A stretch of DNA of 64,000 nt from positions 124,001 to 188,000 of the forward strand of contig QPMI01000453.1 of the NCBI GenBank assembly GCA_004431415.1, given 5' to 3'. Below the pieces are notes generated by a model, which was given only the letters and a program-made list of their open reading frames with translations, was not told where the DNA came from and searched no databases. The first letter of the stretch is position 1. The number at the start of each line of letters is the position of its first letter. This document shows positions 11,609-22,528 of the stretch, piece after piece. A program made the translations under genes and the position numbers. Source of the DNA: Cyanophora paradoxa. Its lineage: Eukaryota; Glaucocystophyceae; Cyanophorales; Cyanophoraceae.

Positions 11609-13468
11609 TAGATTTAAATACTAAGCTATTTAGTATACGTAGTTCACTGACTAGCAGGCGCAGCTGCAGCCGCGTTGCCATTTCCTAGCGTTCGGGGAAT
11701 GGCCATCATGGCATGGGAGGCCTAGGAGCGGTACCGGTGGGGGAAGGGGAGCGAGGAAGGAGAGCGCGAAAGGGGCCAGGCCTAGGGAGCAAAGGCGAAC
11801 GCCGTGCCACGGTGCCGCCAGTGCGTCCGACGCGTACGGCAGATCGAATTTGATCTCGCCGCTTTCTTTGCTTAAGGCCACGCGGGTACTACTACGGTAT
11901 ACGTACGATCGCGAACGTTGCCGTCGTCTGCGAAATCTGACAAGTAAGAAATCAAAATTTGATGCCTATATATATATATAGCTATAGCTAGTGCGCATGC
12001 GAGGGGAATTTGGAAGAGAGCGCGCGGGCCCGCGGCATCGATTAATATTCCCAAGGCGGCCCGCGATCGGTGCGCGCGCTGTGCTGGGGGCGGGCGCCGG
12101 GCGGGGGTGGTTAAGCCTGATTCAGCCGAAGAGGGGTACGAAAAACTTTCCCACCGCGTCGGCGCGCGGCTGGCTGCGGCCCGTCCATGGCGCCGCCGCT
12201 GTCGCTCAGCGTGACCAGCGTGAGGTAGGCGGCTGGCGCGCCGAGCGGCGGCGCGAAATGGGCGTCGAGTTGGCGCCTCGGCAGCCGGCCTTGTCGCCGG
12301 CCATTCCGCAGGAGATTCAGGAGCGCGCGCGTCAGGGGTTAGCTTCTATGATGTCTCCGGCTCGGCGAGGAGTGCCGCGGGAGCGGTCGCGGCGACGTCG
12401 GATGGCCGCAATGTCGGCCAGCTTTCGCGCAAAGCCCGCGCCGCCATGCGCCGCAGCGTTAGTGAACGCGCGGTAGCCGTGGCGTGGCACACTGGCGCGG
12501 CGACGTGTTCCGTCAACACGCGGACGGCGCCCGGCCCCTGCTCCCTTGCTTGGCAGCTGGGGCTCATCGGCGCTCTCTCATTTCGTTCCGCTCCTCATTT
12601 CTTCGCAGTCGAGTCGCTAGATGGCGGCTTTTTTCCACATGCAGGGAAGCTCAGGTCTTTCCGTCGACTTTTGCTTGTCAGGCGTAGTGCCTCTCCTGCC
12701 CTCCGCTATACGTGGGTCTTCCCTAGGGCGGACTTCCACGTCTGGAGGGTGTTTGCGCGCTCTGTTTGCCTTCATCGGTCTGCGTAGGGCGCTGGGCTTT
12801 TTCTGCGCAGGTGTATCTTTCGGCCTCTCGCCCCATTTGTAGATATAGGACGTAGATAGAATTTCCCACCACTTAGACAGAGCACAGCACTCGACGGTCC
12901 TCAATGTTATCTAGTCGGAGAGATAAATTGGGCGATGTGAAACTCCTAGTAGTTGTTGTTGTGTGCTAATGCAAATCCTGCGAAGCCTGATTCAGCCTGA
13001 TAAATTCTGATTCAAGCCTGCAGCGGAATCCTATATATGATATCGAAATCGATCCTCCGAACTCGAAGTAAGGCTACCGCTGAGCCTGTTCTGCCATGGC
13101 CAGCTAGGCCTGTCTCTGCCTGATTAAAGCATTATTCAAATCAGGCTGAAACAGGCTCTGGCGACCCCCCTTTTAATTTAATATGGCTAGTGCGCGCTGC
13201 TGCGCGGGCGGCGCCGTGGACCCGGGATCACACCGAGACGTCGACGTCCCGCGGGGCACGTGCACGGCAATTGCAAATTTAATGGCAACATGTACACCCC
13301 CGCCGCGCGCGGCGCCTTGGAGCCTTTTGAAAACGCTCGTTCTCCTTATCTTTTGCGTTCTTCTAGATCTGATCGTGTCCCTTCTCGTGATCCCTCTTGA
13401 TTCTGTATTTTGTGCTACTTTACTGTATCTTTGATTTGTGATTGCTTTGTTGTCCTTAATATCACTAC

Positions 13469-13493
13469 CTACGGGGGGTTCGCCCCACCGTAG
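13469..13493. other. GC hairpin with TTCG loop
   Basis: The left arm CTACGGGGGG, loop TTCG and right arm CCCCACCGTAG can form a 10-bp stem with one bulged A. A UUCG loop closed by G-C pairs is a very stable RNA fold. It is followed about 15 bases later by T6 and an AT-rich segment. It could be an RNA 3' end, part of a dispersed repeat or chance. No function is assigned. Confidence 0.45.
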
Positions 13494-13615
13494 TCTCTCA
13501 AAATGTTTTTTGAAAACAATAATATTAATATTCAAGAGATGGGGAAGAAAGGATGGGGCCGGGATATCAATTCAAGGGACGAAGGAGTTCTAGTCGATCG
13601 AAGGAAGGATGAAAA

Positions 13616-13643
13616 GGGGGGGGGGGGGGGGGGGGGGGGGGGG
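13616..13643. repeat. G28 homopolymer tract
   Basis: Twenty-eight consecutive G on the + strand, in a broader G-rich block running to about 13680. Such tracts are hard to sequence, so the exact length is uncertain. No coding feature overlaps it. Confidence 0.9.
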
Positions 13644-13806
13644 CGGAGGGTGTGAAAGGGGGGAGGGGGGGCGGGAACCGGAGGATCGAGGGGTCAGATC
13701 ATGATCAGAGCTGGTTCGCGCTAGCGGGGGTGTAAAAGAGGGGGGTATACCGGAGGATCAAAGGATCGGATCGGATCGGATTGGATCGGATCCGGACCGG
13801 CTAGCG

Positions 13807-16108
13807 CTAGCGGGCCATGCCGAAGAAGCGGATGGTGGCGTCGACGAGGGGCGCCGGGAGCATCGCGAGCGCCGCCAGCACCGGCGCGTACGTGTACCTA
13901 TCAAGTGAAGTGAAGAAGTTAAGAAGGCAGGAAAAGTGGCGCAGGCAAGCGCAGTCAAGAGCTTCTTTGGGCGTCTAAGCTTCTTTCTCAGCTGCAACTC
14001 TCTAAGCTCTTAGAGACGCGGGGCTAGCGCTAGTGCGCCGGTCTGTCTGTACATGTGCCCTCGGAACCGAGGAAAATTAAAGCGGACCGCCAGCACCGGC
14101 GCGTACGTGTACCTAATAATAACAATAAGCTTAGAAGCTTAGGAAGTTCCAGCTGCGACTTCCTAAGCTCTTAGGGACGCGCCGGCGGGGCTAGCGCTAG
14201 TGCGCCGGTCTCTCTGTGCCCTTGGAACCGAGGATAACTAAAGCGGACCGAGTGCGGGGCCAGGGGGAAGTCAAGAAGTTAAGAAGGCAGGAAACTTGAA
14301 AGGTAGCGCAGGCAAGCTTAAGCGCGGCCAAGAGCTTCTTCAGGCGTCTAAGCTTCTCCTAAGCTTTTAGAGACGCGGGGCTAGTGCGCCGGTCTGTGCC
14401 CTCGGATCCGGAACCGAGGAAAACTTGAAAGCGGACCGGGTGCGGGGCCAGGGGGCGGTGAGTGCGTGCAGGATGCCGCGCACGATCGGCTCCGGCCCGG
14501 TCGCCTTCCTTATGTCCCCCATCGCCGCCTCCGCCATCCTGGAGGCTTCTTAGTTAGGCTTGCAAGTCATGATCAGGCTTAGCGTAGGCTGCCTAGCAAG
14601 GAATCTCGGAGGCTTCTAAGTTATAATTAGGCTTAAGCGTACATATGCCTCCGCCATCCTGCCCGCGCGGGCCACTTAGGCGGGGGTACGGGTACGCCGG
14701 ACGCACTTCATCACGTCCGGGCCGTACTCGGGGCTTCGCGCCAGGACCTGCGCTTCGAGTCTCGAAAGGGGGGGGGGGTGGAGGGAGGGGGGTACGGACC
14801 GGCGCCATCATGCCGGGTACGTCGCCGACCATGCCCGTGCGAACGAAGAAGGGCTCCACGATCGCCACGCCGCAGCCGTGAGGCAGCAGCTCCCGCCGCA
14901 GCGAGTCCCCGATACCCTCCTGCCGGAAGAATTCAAAAATTCAAATTCGAAAAAGGGGGTACGGGAAAAGGCGGCGCACGAGTGCGAACTTGGTACCTGC
15001 CGGTCGAATCTGAGGACTCCGGAGCGAGGTGAGGCAAGATAATGAGGGCGGCCCGGCGGAGGGGCGACGGCCAAATCACCAGAGCAATGCGAAGGGAGAG
15101 TGGCAACCGGCTCAGATCAGATCATATCGGATCGGATCAGATCAGATCAGATCGGCCGGGGGCTCAGAGCTCGTGACTAGAGCCGCGCCCCAGGCACGCA
15201 CGCACCGCAATAAGGTCCCCAGAAAGGCAAGCCGTACCTCCCCGCCACTGCGTCGTCGTCAGAGCCGGCGTCGGCGTCGGAAGGCGGGGGGGATGATGGG
15301 AGGGGGGTAGGCGCACTCGACGCGATGAGGACGATGCGGCCCCGGGAGGGCCGGATCAGCGGGAGGAGCGCCTGCGCGCACGCCACGCTCCCGTGCACGT
15401 TCACTGCACAGCGGCGGCGCCTGACCGTCAGCTTCAGACGGGGGTCCGTCGGACGGCGCTCGCTCGTACTCACCGTCGAAGCAGCGCTTGAAATCCTCCT
15501 GCAGAGGCAGCGGGCTTCAGAGCGCAACAGATGGAGCGCTAGCTGCAGTGGCGTGGCTCGCTCGCACCATAGGGACCGTCTCGATGGGGCCCAGCACGGC
15601 GATACCTGCGCATGCGCACGTGCGGGGGGCGCCGTTAGCTAAACCCGGCGAGAACAGGCATGCCGGCGCGCCGCGCGTATCTCTCGCGCAGGCGCGAGCC
15701 GCACCTGCCGAGCACACGAGCCCCACGCGGCCCGCGCCCGCGACCTCTTCGACCACGCCCCTCATCGCGGCGATGTCCTCGGCTTTCGTCACGTCCAGTA
15801 CGACGGTCCCTGCGTTTCGACCGGTCAGCTGAAAGCGCGCGGAGCCGCGCGTGACGAGCGGCGGTACGGCGCACGGAGGCGGCCGCTGCTGGACTTCTTT
15901 GACAGGGCCTTGCCCTCGTCCGCGGACAGGACGCCCGCGACGACCGTGAAGCCGGCCGCATTCAGAGCGAGCGCGGTGGCCTCGCCGATGCCCGTGCCCG
16001 CGCCTAAGGAGATCAAATCAGCGGGAGAGCCGCGCGAAGCTCGGGATCATGCGCACCGGTTACGACGACCGTGTACGGCTGCAGGGGGCGGCCCCAGAGC
16101 GCGCCCAT
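13807..16108 (-). CDS. short-chain dehydrogenase/reductase (classical SDR)
   Basis: An NAD(P)-dependent oxidoreductase of the classical SDR type, closest in layout to the retinol/hydroxysteroid/3-hydroxybutyrate dehydrogenase group. Exons read MGALWGRPLQPYTVVVTG-AGTGIGEATALALNAAGF (TGxGxGIG cofactor motif split by an intron), GTVVLDVTKAEDI (acidic end of the adenine pocket), AGIAVLGPIETVP, VNVHGSVACAQALLPLIR, GRIVLIASSA (catalytic Ser region), GLPFWGPYCG-TKFAL (YxxxK catalytic Tyr and Lys, split by an intron), EGIGDSLRRELLPHGCGVAIVEPFF, and a C-terminal helix region ending FFGMAR and a stop at 13807-13809. About ten exons. ATG at 16108 is supported by the immediate Rossmann start. No signal peptide is evident. 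The substrate cannot be told. Introns near the 3' end carry duplicated exon edges. Confidence 0.85.
13872..14450. repeat. three diverged tandem copies in an SDR intron
   Basis: A unit of roughly 130-220 bp is repeated about three times, marked by AAGCTT-rich hairpins, a GGGGCTAG..TGCGCCGGTCT block and an AACCGAGGA..AAAGCGGACC block. The first unit includes the acceptor edge of the terminal exon. Its 29-bp stretch at 13872-13900 recurs identically at 14087-14115. The array therefore looks like tandem duplication that started across the exon boundary. Confidence 0.75.
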
Positions 16109-16268
16109 CTTGCTTTGCGGCTTGCCAGGGGGTACTCTGACTTTTTCAAATAGTTCCAAACCTCGCTTCTCCTCGTTCCCTCAGTCCTCTCGTCTTTTCC
16201 TAGCAGCATCGCATAGCTCTAGGATCTCATTTGTCCACCCAGGCTCGGTCTGGCCCCCGGAACGGTCG
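16109..16268. promoter_or_regulatory. short divergent promoter region
   Basis: 160 bp separate the ATGs of the SDR (-) and the MIS12-like gene (+). The spacer is pyrimidine-rich on the + strand and must serve both transcripts. No defined element is recognised. Confidence 0.45.
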
Positions 16269-17376
16269 ATGGAGGAGGCAGCGCGGCTCACGGAACAGGA
16301 GCAGCCGGCGGCATCGCTCACAGCTAGGTTTCTCGGCAATGAGCCAGATGCGCTCGTTGGAGACGTGCTGAACGCCGTGAACGACTACATCTGTGACAGC
16401 GCCGACTCGCTCGAAGATTTCCTCGCCAGCGACCAGTCGGGCATCGGCAAGGAGAAGGAGAAGGAAGTAGTAGCGAAGGAGGTGCGGAAAGACAGCCCCA
16501 GCGCCGCTCCCGAGTCCGGCAGCTAACTTCGCGCAGGTCGCCAACCGGGTCTATGACTGCCTGCGCGGCTCTTTCAACAAGAACTTCAAGCTCTTCGAGA
16601 CGTTTGTGCTAAAGAACGTCCTGCATGTGCCCCACGACCTGCACGTCCCAGAGCTAGTGCGTGGCCCGCCCCTCCTGCCGACCTGGCCGCCGCAAGTCCC
16701 TGAAGCCCACGGCAGCAGTCCCCGAAGGCGGTAAAGAAGCACACAGAAGAGGAGATCGCGCAGCTGGATGCGGAGCTGGACACGCTGCGGAAGCGCCTCG
16801 TGGGGGTTCGCTTCCTCTCCCGCGCCGAGCCGAGCCGAGCCGAGCCGGCCGCCGACGCGGCGCGCCCCGCGCAGGCTCGGCACTTGCGCCAGGCGATGAA
16901 CGCCGAGCTGGAGAGCCTCGGATCCGACGATTTCCGGCGCCTCAAAGAGTTCGCCGAGAACCTGCGGCCCCTGAACAGGCCGCTTCCGGAGTCTGGTGCG
17001 CGCGCGCTCCCGGACAGCGTGCGAGCGGAAGGCGCGCGCGCCCTGACGGGAGGCAGGGCAAACGCTGGAGGAAGGCATCAAGAAGCTGGCGGCGGAGTCT
17101 ATGGAGCTGCGGGAGTTCCAGGCTCGCATCGACCCGGCGCTCAGGGAGCTGATCAACGGGCGCGCCGGCGCGTCCTCGGGTTCGAAGCGCAAGGACCTGG
17201 GTGAATGCCGCCCGCCCGCACGCCCGTCGCGCATATAATGCGATTTGATCCGCCGATCAGACGAGGGGCGGAGCCCAGAGGAGCGGTACAAGCGGCGGCG
17301 GGAGGAGCTCCAGACGGCAACGAACGTGGGCGAGGACCTCGCGAAGCTAAGGGGCCACCTGATCGGCGCGCGGTAG
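16269..17376 (+). CDS. MIS12-like kinetochore protein
   Basis: Probable homologue of Mis12, a coiled-coil subunit of the outer-kinetochore MIS12/MIND complex that links inner centromere chromatin to NDC80. The N-terminal exon reads FLGNEPDALVGDVLNAVND then YICDSADSLEDFL. The second exon reads VANRVYDCLRGSFNKNFKLF then ETFVLKNVLHVPHDLHVPE, the family's short head with the tract before the helical rod. Later exons are charged and helical (EEEIAQLDAELDTLRKRL; ARHLRQAMNAELESL; EEGIKKLAAESMELREF; EERYKRRREELQTATNVGED). Six exons join in phase, with the stop at 17374-17376, giving roughly 260 residues, usual for the family. Family sequences diverge strongly, so this rests on the head region and overall plan. 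A generic coiled-coil protein is the alternative. Confidence 0.6.
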
Positions 17377-17495
17377 GGCGCGCGTTCTTACGTACGTGCG
17401 CGCCATGGATCGAATTTTTACTGTTGTACAACGCGAGAAAGAAGAAGGAAACGGAGCGACTAGGCTACGCTAGCTATAGGCCAAGCTAGGCTGGG

Positions 17496-18961
17496 CTATG
17501 GCCCGAGCGCGTCGGAGTCGGACGGGTCGGCCTGGGCCCAGCGGGCGTGGATGCTGTAGTCGGAGACGAGGGTCCGCGGGGGCGGGGAGCCGGGGCGGGG
17601 GGTACCCAGGCAGCTGGCGGCCACGGGGGCGACTGCGGGGGCCCTGGAGTAGTAGACGGAGAGTGCGCGCAGGGGCGGCCCGCGGGCGCGGAGCGCGGCG
17701 AGGAGGGCTGACACCGCTTGGTCGGATTCGGATTCGGCGGAGGGGGCTGCGCAGCAGGGCGCGCGGCAGTCGACGATGCTGACGAGGGCCGAGCGGAGGG
17801 GCGGGGGGCGGGGCGAGGGGCCGGCGGCCAGGGCGCGGGCGAGGGTGGGGAGGGCGCAGGGGCAGGCCTCGAGCTCCAGAGCGACCAGCGCCGGTCCGGC
17901 CCCGGCGGAGAGGACTGACGCGGCCCAGGCAGCAGAGGCGCCGGAAACGCCGTAGAGGCGGAGCTCCCGGGGTCCCGTCCTGGCCAGGCGGCAGGCGAGG
18001 GGCATCAGCGGGGGCGGACGAGGGCCGCCCTCCGCCCCGTCGTCCTCGCCGCCGCTGCCGCCGCCGTCCCCGGCGCGGCCGGACGGGGCTCGGAGCTCCA
18101 GGCGCCCCAGGCGGGCGTTGAGGGGCGGCAGCCAGTTCCGAGCCGCGTCCTCTGCGGCGATGTGCGTCCGGCCGAAGTCGATGCAGAACCCCTCCAGCGT
18201 GGCGAGGGCGGGCGCCAGTGCAGCGACGGACGTCCCGAGCTGCCGCAGGGAGAGGCCGGCCGCGCCCTCCGGACCCAGCTCGCCACGGACTTCGAAGGCG
18301 CGCCCTGGAAACAGCACGCCGGGCGGCATGCGGCCACGCCTCCTGCATAGCGCGAGCTCCCCCAGCAGCGTGATGTCGACGCCGACCTTTGCCGCGGGAA
18401 AGCGCGCCGCCAGCGCGCACGCGGCCTCGACGTAGTCCTGTGAGGCGCCCGTGCTCCGGTGCTCGAACGACAGCGCCTCCGCGGGCGCCGCCTCTGCCGA
18501 GTCGCGGCCCATGAGCCGCAGGACGATCCGCAGCTCCGCGGCACCTTCGGCGAGCGGCTCAGCGGCGCGCCATCAAATGCTGATCGGCGCCGGCTCACCG
18601 CAGGACGCATCGCAGACGACGCGGGCCACGCGCACGGCGCTCCTGCCGGTGAGGATCGCACTGAGCCGTCCCGTGTCGTAGGGCTCACGCTGGTAGCTGT
18701 AAGCTGCTCTCGGGCGCAGCCGTTCCGAGGACACGAGCACGCGAACGCCGTCGGCCCAGGCCGCGCGGCGCCAGGACTGCGCACACGGCAGCGGTGAGCC
18801 TCATTGCATACAGCAATTGGATGCGCATTGCATAGCTCCTTGAGCGCGGCATGAACCTGGGAGACACAGGAGGCGGATCGGCGCTCCACGACGGAAAGTT
18901 GCGCGAGGATGAGCGCCAGCACGTCCGAGGGCAGCGCGCCGATCCCCGTGCCGCCCTCCAT
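17496..18961 (-). CDS. F-box/leucine-rich-repeat-like protein
   Basis: The first exon, from ATG 18961, reads GALPSDVLALILAQLSVVER and CVSQVHAALKELCN, an F-box-like start (LPxDxLxxIxxxL followed by a conserved Cys-Val pair). F-box proteins recruit substrates to SCF ubiquitin ligases. The rest, after one or two introns near 18580-18790, is an Ala/Leu/Arg-rich region with repeating LxxLxL patterns (LRLYGVSGASAAW, LVALELEACPCALPTLARAL, LRALSVYYSRA) compatible with degenerate leucine-rich repeats. The stop is at 17496-17498, only about 120 bp from the end of the convergent MIS12-like gene. A second gene of this plan lies at 49213-51297. The target is unknown. Confidence 0.5.
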
Positions 18962-19231
18962 GCTTTCAGGGTCCTCAACCTCTTCAGAAAGGCCCAGGCT
19001 GCCGCGCTGGTTCAAGCTGGGTTGCGTCCTGGGGGTAGAGCCTCACGCAGTTTCGCGGGGTCTTGCTTCCAAGTTCCCGATCCGTCGCTTTTACGCGCTT
19101 CTCTGACGGCTCAAAACCGGTAGCTAAGGCATCCGCAGCCGCTGATCTCTTTGAGGGGAGCTTGAGCCAACACGAGGCAATCTTTGAGCGCAGCTCCAGG
19201 GCGCTTAGCTAGGGGCGGTAGCTGGCCGGCG
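18962..19231. promoter_or_regulatory. divergent promoter region
   Basis: 270 bp lie between the ATGs of the F-box-like gene (-) and the CPBP protease gene (+). The spacer is mixed in composition and shows no element I can name. Confidence 0.4.
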
Positions 19232-20616
19232 ATGTCGTCGAAACGCGCGAGCGGCTCAAAGGACGCGCCAGCGGGCCGGAGCGCCGAGCTGCACGACCCG
19301 GTGCTCGACCCGCAGCGCGAGAACGGGCTGCTTGCCGCGCTCTCGGACTCCCGCAAGCTCGCCGACACGCCCTTTGCCTTCGTCTGGGGCTCGCTGGAGG
19401 CGCTTTTCGCTGTGGCCGTGTCGATCCTCCTCCATCGCTTCGTCATCGCGGTCTTCGACGCTCCCGTCTACCACCACATGAAGGCCACGACCGCTCCGAA
19501 CAAGGTCCCTCCCCCTGCGCTCCGCTCCGCGCCGCGACCGCCGCACCGCGCGCGCCGCCGAGGATTTGATCGCCGCTGCCCGCAGTGCCCTCCCTCGCTC
19601 CAGGGCGCCGACCTCGCATCCTGGCTGGCCTGCCACGCGGCTGCGGATTTGCGCTACTTCGCCATCGACGTACCCCGCATCTGGGCATCCACCGCGCTGC
19701 TCATCGGCGCCCTGCTCCTCATCTTCGGCCCCTTCTTCCACCTCTCGCCCCTCGCCCTCCTCCGCCGGTCCGTCCGCGCCCTGCTAGCTCGGCGGCTTCA
19801 GGCCTTGCCGAGCCCGCCCCGCCCCGCCCCGCCCCGCAGGATGGGCCTCGGCCTCCGGCGCCCGAGCGGAACCTTTTGGGCCGTCGCGCTGATGCTGGCT
19901 CTCGAGCTGGGCCTCCAGTACGGGTACCAGATTGTCACGGGGGACTACGTTCTCACGCTCGAGAACCTCACGGCGCGTGACGACGGGCACCTCATGTACG
20001 GACGGGTACTCGATATGCTCCTGGTGACGCCCGTCCGGGAGGAAATCGTGTACCGGGGCATCGTCTTCCACCTGGCCTTCAACCGCTGCCGCGCCCGCGG
20101 GCCGGCCGTGGCCCTCGCCGCCGGCCTCTTCGGCGCCGTGCACCTCATGAACCTCGTATCGGGACACCTCTCCCCCGCCTACATCACCATGCAGGCCCGC
20201 GCCTTCCTTTCCTCGCGTACCCCTCCCCCTCGCCCTTTCCGAGCGTACCCCCTCCCGGCCGGCCGCAGGTTCTGCTGGGTACGCTTATCGGCGCGTACTA
20301 CTGCACGCGGCTGCTGCTCACGGGGTCTCTGGTGGAGACGATCCTGCTGCACGCCGCCAACAACGCCTGCAGCGTCTTCATCCCCTTCCGCTTCGGGCTC
20401 GAGAGCCCCTTCCTCCGCGCCTCCCGTGCGCCTTCTTTTGAATTTGAATTCCGATTCGTGTACCCCCTAGGCCTTGCTCTCTTTATACCGATCCCCGCTT
20501 CGTTCGCAGTTGCGGTGACGTTCCTCTTCTACTCGGCGGCCCTCGCGGTCGACGTGGCGCGGCTCGCGGCGCCCGCGCCCGCGCCCGCGCCCGCCCCTGC
20601 AAAGAAGTCCTCCTAG
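19232..20616 (+). CDS. CPBP-family (Rce1-like) intramembrane protease homologue
   Basis: A multi-pass membrane protein of the CPBP family (CAAX proteases and bacteriocin-processing enzymes), in which a Glu-Glu/His/His site in the membrane cuts substrates. All motifs are present: EEIVYR (EExxxR, about 20040), FGAVH (FxxxH, about 20130) and HAANN (HxxxN, about 20350). Hydrophobic helices occur at about 19380-19450, 19690-19760, 19880-19920, 20110-20170, 20270-20330 and 20510-20570. Five or more exons. The intron 20195-20268 has a GC donor and sits between the second and third motifs. The C-terminus is an (AP)n run ending KKSS. ATG 19232 is the first ATG in frame. Plant and algal relatives are often plastid membrane proteins, but no transit peptide is clear here. 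Confidence 0.85.
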
Positions 20617-20712
20617 CTACAGCTTAGCGCAGCTTAGCTCGACTAAGCGGGCCCCCGTCCTCGCGAAGACATTTGATCTTAGCTTGATTGAGCGGTTCAT
20701 AGCTGTAGCTAG

Positions 20713-22377
20713 CTACGCGAAGGGGTTCGGGGGCGGGCCCTTGCACGTCTTCGGCGGCATCTGAAAGTCCCTCTCGAGGAGGCCCAGCCGCCCCCTGCAC
20801 TCCAGCACCGCTCCGAAGACGCCGTCCCCCAGCCAGTGGTCGTGCTGGGGGTACACCGGCAGCCGCTCCACCAGCTTCCAGTCCGGCCCCATCGCCTCCC
20901 GCAGGGCCGCCAGCGAGGGGAAGGCGTACCCCGGGTTCACCTCGTCCTGCGGAGGTGGAGGGGGGTTAGGACCGGTATTGGGGGTACAGGTGCGAGCCGA
21001 AAAAAGCGTACCCTGGGGCTCAGGCCGCCCAGATCGCGTGCCCCGGCTTCGAGGCACTCCCGCAGGATGGTCGCCGAGGGGACCAGGTTGGGGGGTACCT
21101 GGATCGTGACGTCGGGGGGTAGCATGCGGCGGGCCTCCTCCTGTGAGTTCGAACGTCAGAGCAGAGGGGAGGGAAGGAGGCCGGGCGGGACGGGGCTGGG
21201 GCGTACAACAATGGAGGGAAGCTCCGCCCGGTCGAAGGGGGTACCGGACTCGTTGAAGGCGCCGGGGGCCTGCCCGCCCGGCTTCTCGTTCGCCCCGGGG
21301 CTGAAAGGCTGCAGGATCACCTGCGGGGGGGGGGGAAGAGAACGTTCGTCCGGCCCGGAGGAACGGGGAGGACTCGGAGGAACGCTCGCCTCCTGGACGT
21401 GCCCGTACTTGGCGGCGCTCTCCGCGATCGCAGCGAGGCTCCGCCGCCTGTGATCCTCAGACTCCCCAATCCCCTGCGGCCGCAGGCGCCTCGCTTAGGA
21501 AAGCGCACGAAGGTGGCGGAGGCGGGGGGGGGGGGGGGGGGGGGGGGACGGGCGGGACGGGCGGACGAGGAGGATGCCGGTGGTGAAGGGTACACGGAGC
21601 TCGCCGGCCCAGCGGAGCTGCTCGAGGCGGAGCTCGGGCCGCTTGCTCGGGGCGTGCCTGTGGACCGAGGAGAGCAGCGCCGGGTCCGTGCTCTCCACCA
21701 TCAGCCCCATCGACGCGTTCACCTGCGCGGATCAAATTCAGATCAAATTGTATCCATATCGAATCGGATGCGGACCTCTTTGAGCTTTGCCATCTCGTCG
21801 CGCGATAGGGGGCCGGCGTTCGTGTGCGGGAGCATCCCCTTGCGCAGCGCCAGCTCGCAGATGTCGTAGATGTGCTTGAACCACTCGCCTCTCCGAGTCG
21901 AGTTCGGCGACACCTGCGGTCCGGTGAGCCCCGACGGCGCCGCGATGCGAGCCCTCGCGGAGGCGGCGGACCTCTCCCGACAGAACTGCAGCGCGGAGCG
22001 GAGTAACAAGATCAGCACGGCGCTCGAAGCGCTTCAAAAGCGCGGCGCGACGCACCGAGGAGCTCGCACGCGCCGGCTGCCTTCGCCTCGTCGATCTGTT
22101 GCTCCGCCTCCTCGAGCGACAGGAACGGCTTGTGAGAGAGCGGAGCGCGAAAGTTGCAGTAGCTACAGCGATTGAAGCATTCGAAGGTCGGAACTATCGT
22201 CCACGAGGCGCTGTAAGTGATCTCGTTGTCCATCCGGCCGGCGAAGGAGCCCGAGCTGTGGCGGACGAGCTGCGCGAGCGGTGCTGCCGCCGCGTGCGTA
22301 GGTTGCGGCAGGCCGAGGCGATGAGCGATCGCCGGGCCGCGGCCGCGCGCCAGCGCCGCCCGACCGGCGCCGATCAT
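20713..22377 (-). CDS. cofG: CofG-type radical SAM FO synthase subunit
   Basis: Homologue of CofG, the radical SAM half of 7,8-didemethyl-8-hydroxy-5-deazariboflavin (FO) synthase. In FO-making organisms CofH joins tyrosine to a ribitylaminouracil and CofG closes the ring. FO is the photolyase antenna in some algae and the core of F420. Exons read TFECFNRCSYCNFR (CxxxCxxC for the 4Fe-4S cluster), WFKHIYDICELALRKGMLPHTNAGPLSRDE, VNASMGLMVEST, RVPFTTGILL-GIGESEDHRR, KYGHVQE-VILQPFSP, VTIQVPPNLVP, DLGGLSP-QDEVNPGYAFPS and LVERLPVYPQ, all in CofG order. It ends where CofG ends. No CofH half follows. The first ~50 residues from ATG 22377 are Arg/Ala-rich with no acids until MDNE, like an organelle presequence. 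About eight exons. Confidence 0.88.
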
Positions 22378-22528
22378 CACTGCGTGCGGGGGATCGACCG
22401 GGGTTGGCGCAATACGTTGAGCACGCTAGCTACGTCCTCCGCAAGTGGTACGCTCCCGCAGCTGTTAGCTAGCGCCGTGGTCGCTAGGTGTGACCTGTAC
22501 CCCTCGCAACCAGTTCCCGAAAGCGAGA
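22378..22528. promoter_or_regulatory. 151-bp divergent promoter region
   Basis: It separates the ATGs of the CofG-like gene (-) and the KHDC4-like gene (+). Two GCTAGC-type palindromes sit in the middle. No core element can be named. Confidence 0.45.

Larger units (their letters stand above)
11609..13806. other. long intergenic stretch, no recognisable gene
   Basis: This lies between the convergent ends of the ABC transporter and the short-chain dehydrogenase. The longest frames (for example 11991-12476 + and 13173-13535 -) have no recognisable domain and unlikely composition. Visible content is a cluster of AATCAGGCT/AGCCTGATT motifs (12114-13160), a hairpin with a TTCG loop (13469-13493), a 28-base G tract (13616-13643) and GATCGGATC repeats just downstream of the dehydrogenase stop. 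Confidence 0.5.

Noticed and set aside
13173-13535. 120-codon minus-strand frame containing LRWGEPPVGSD
   Set aside because: No domain and unlikely composition. It merely reads through the TTCG hairpin and AT-rich flank.
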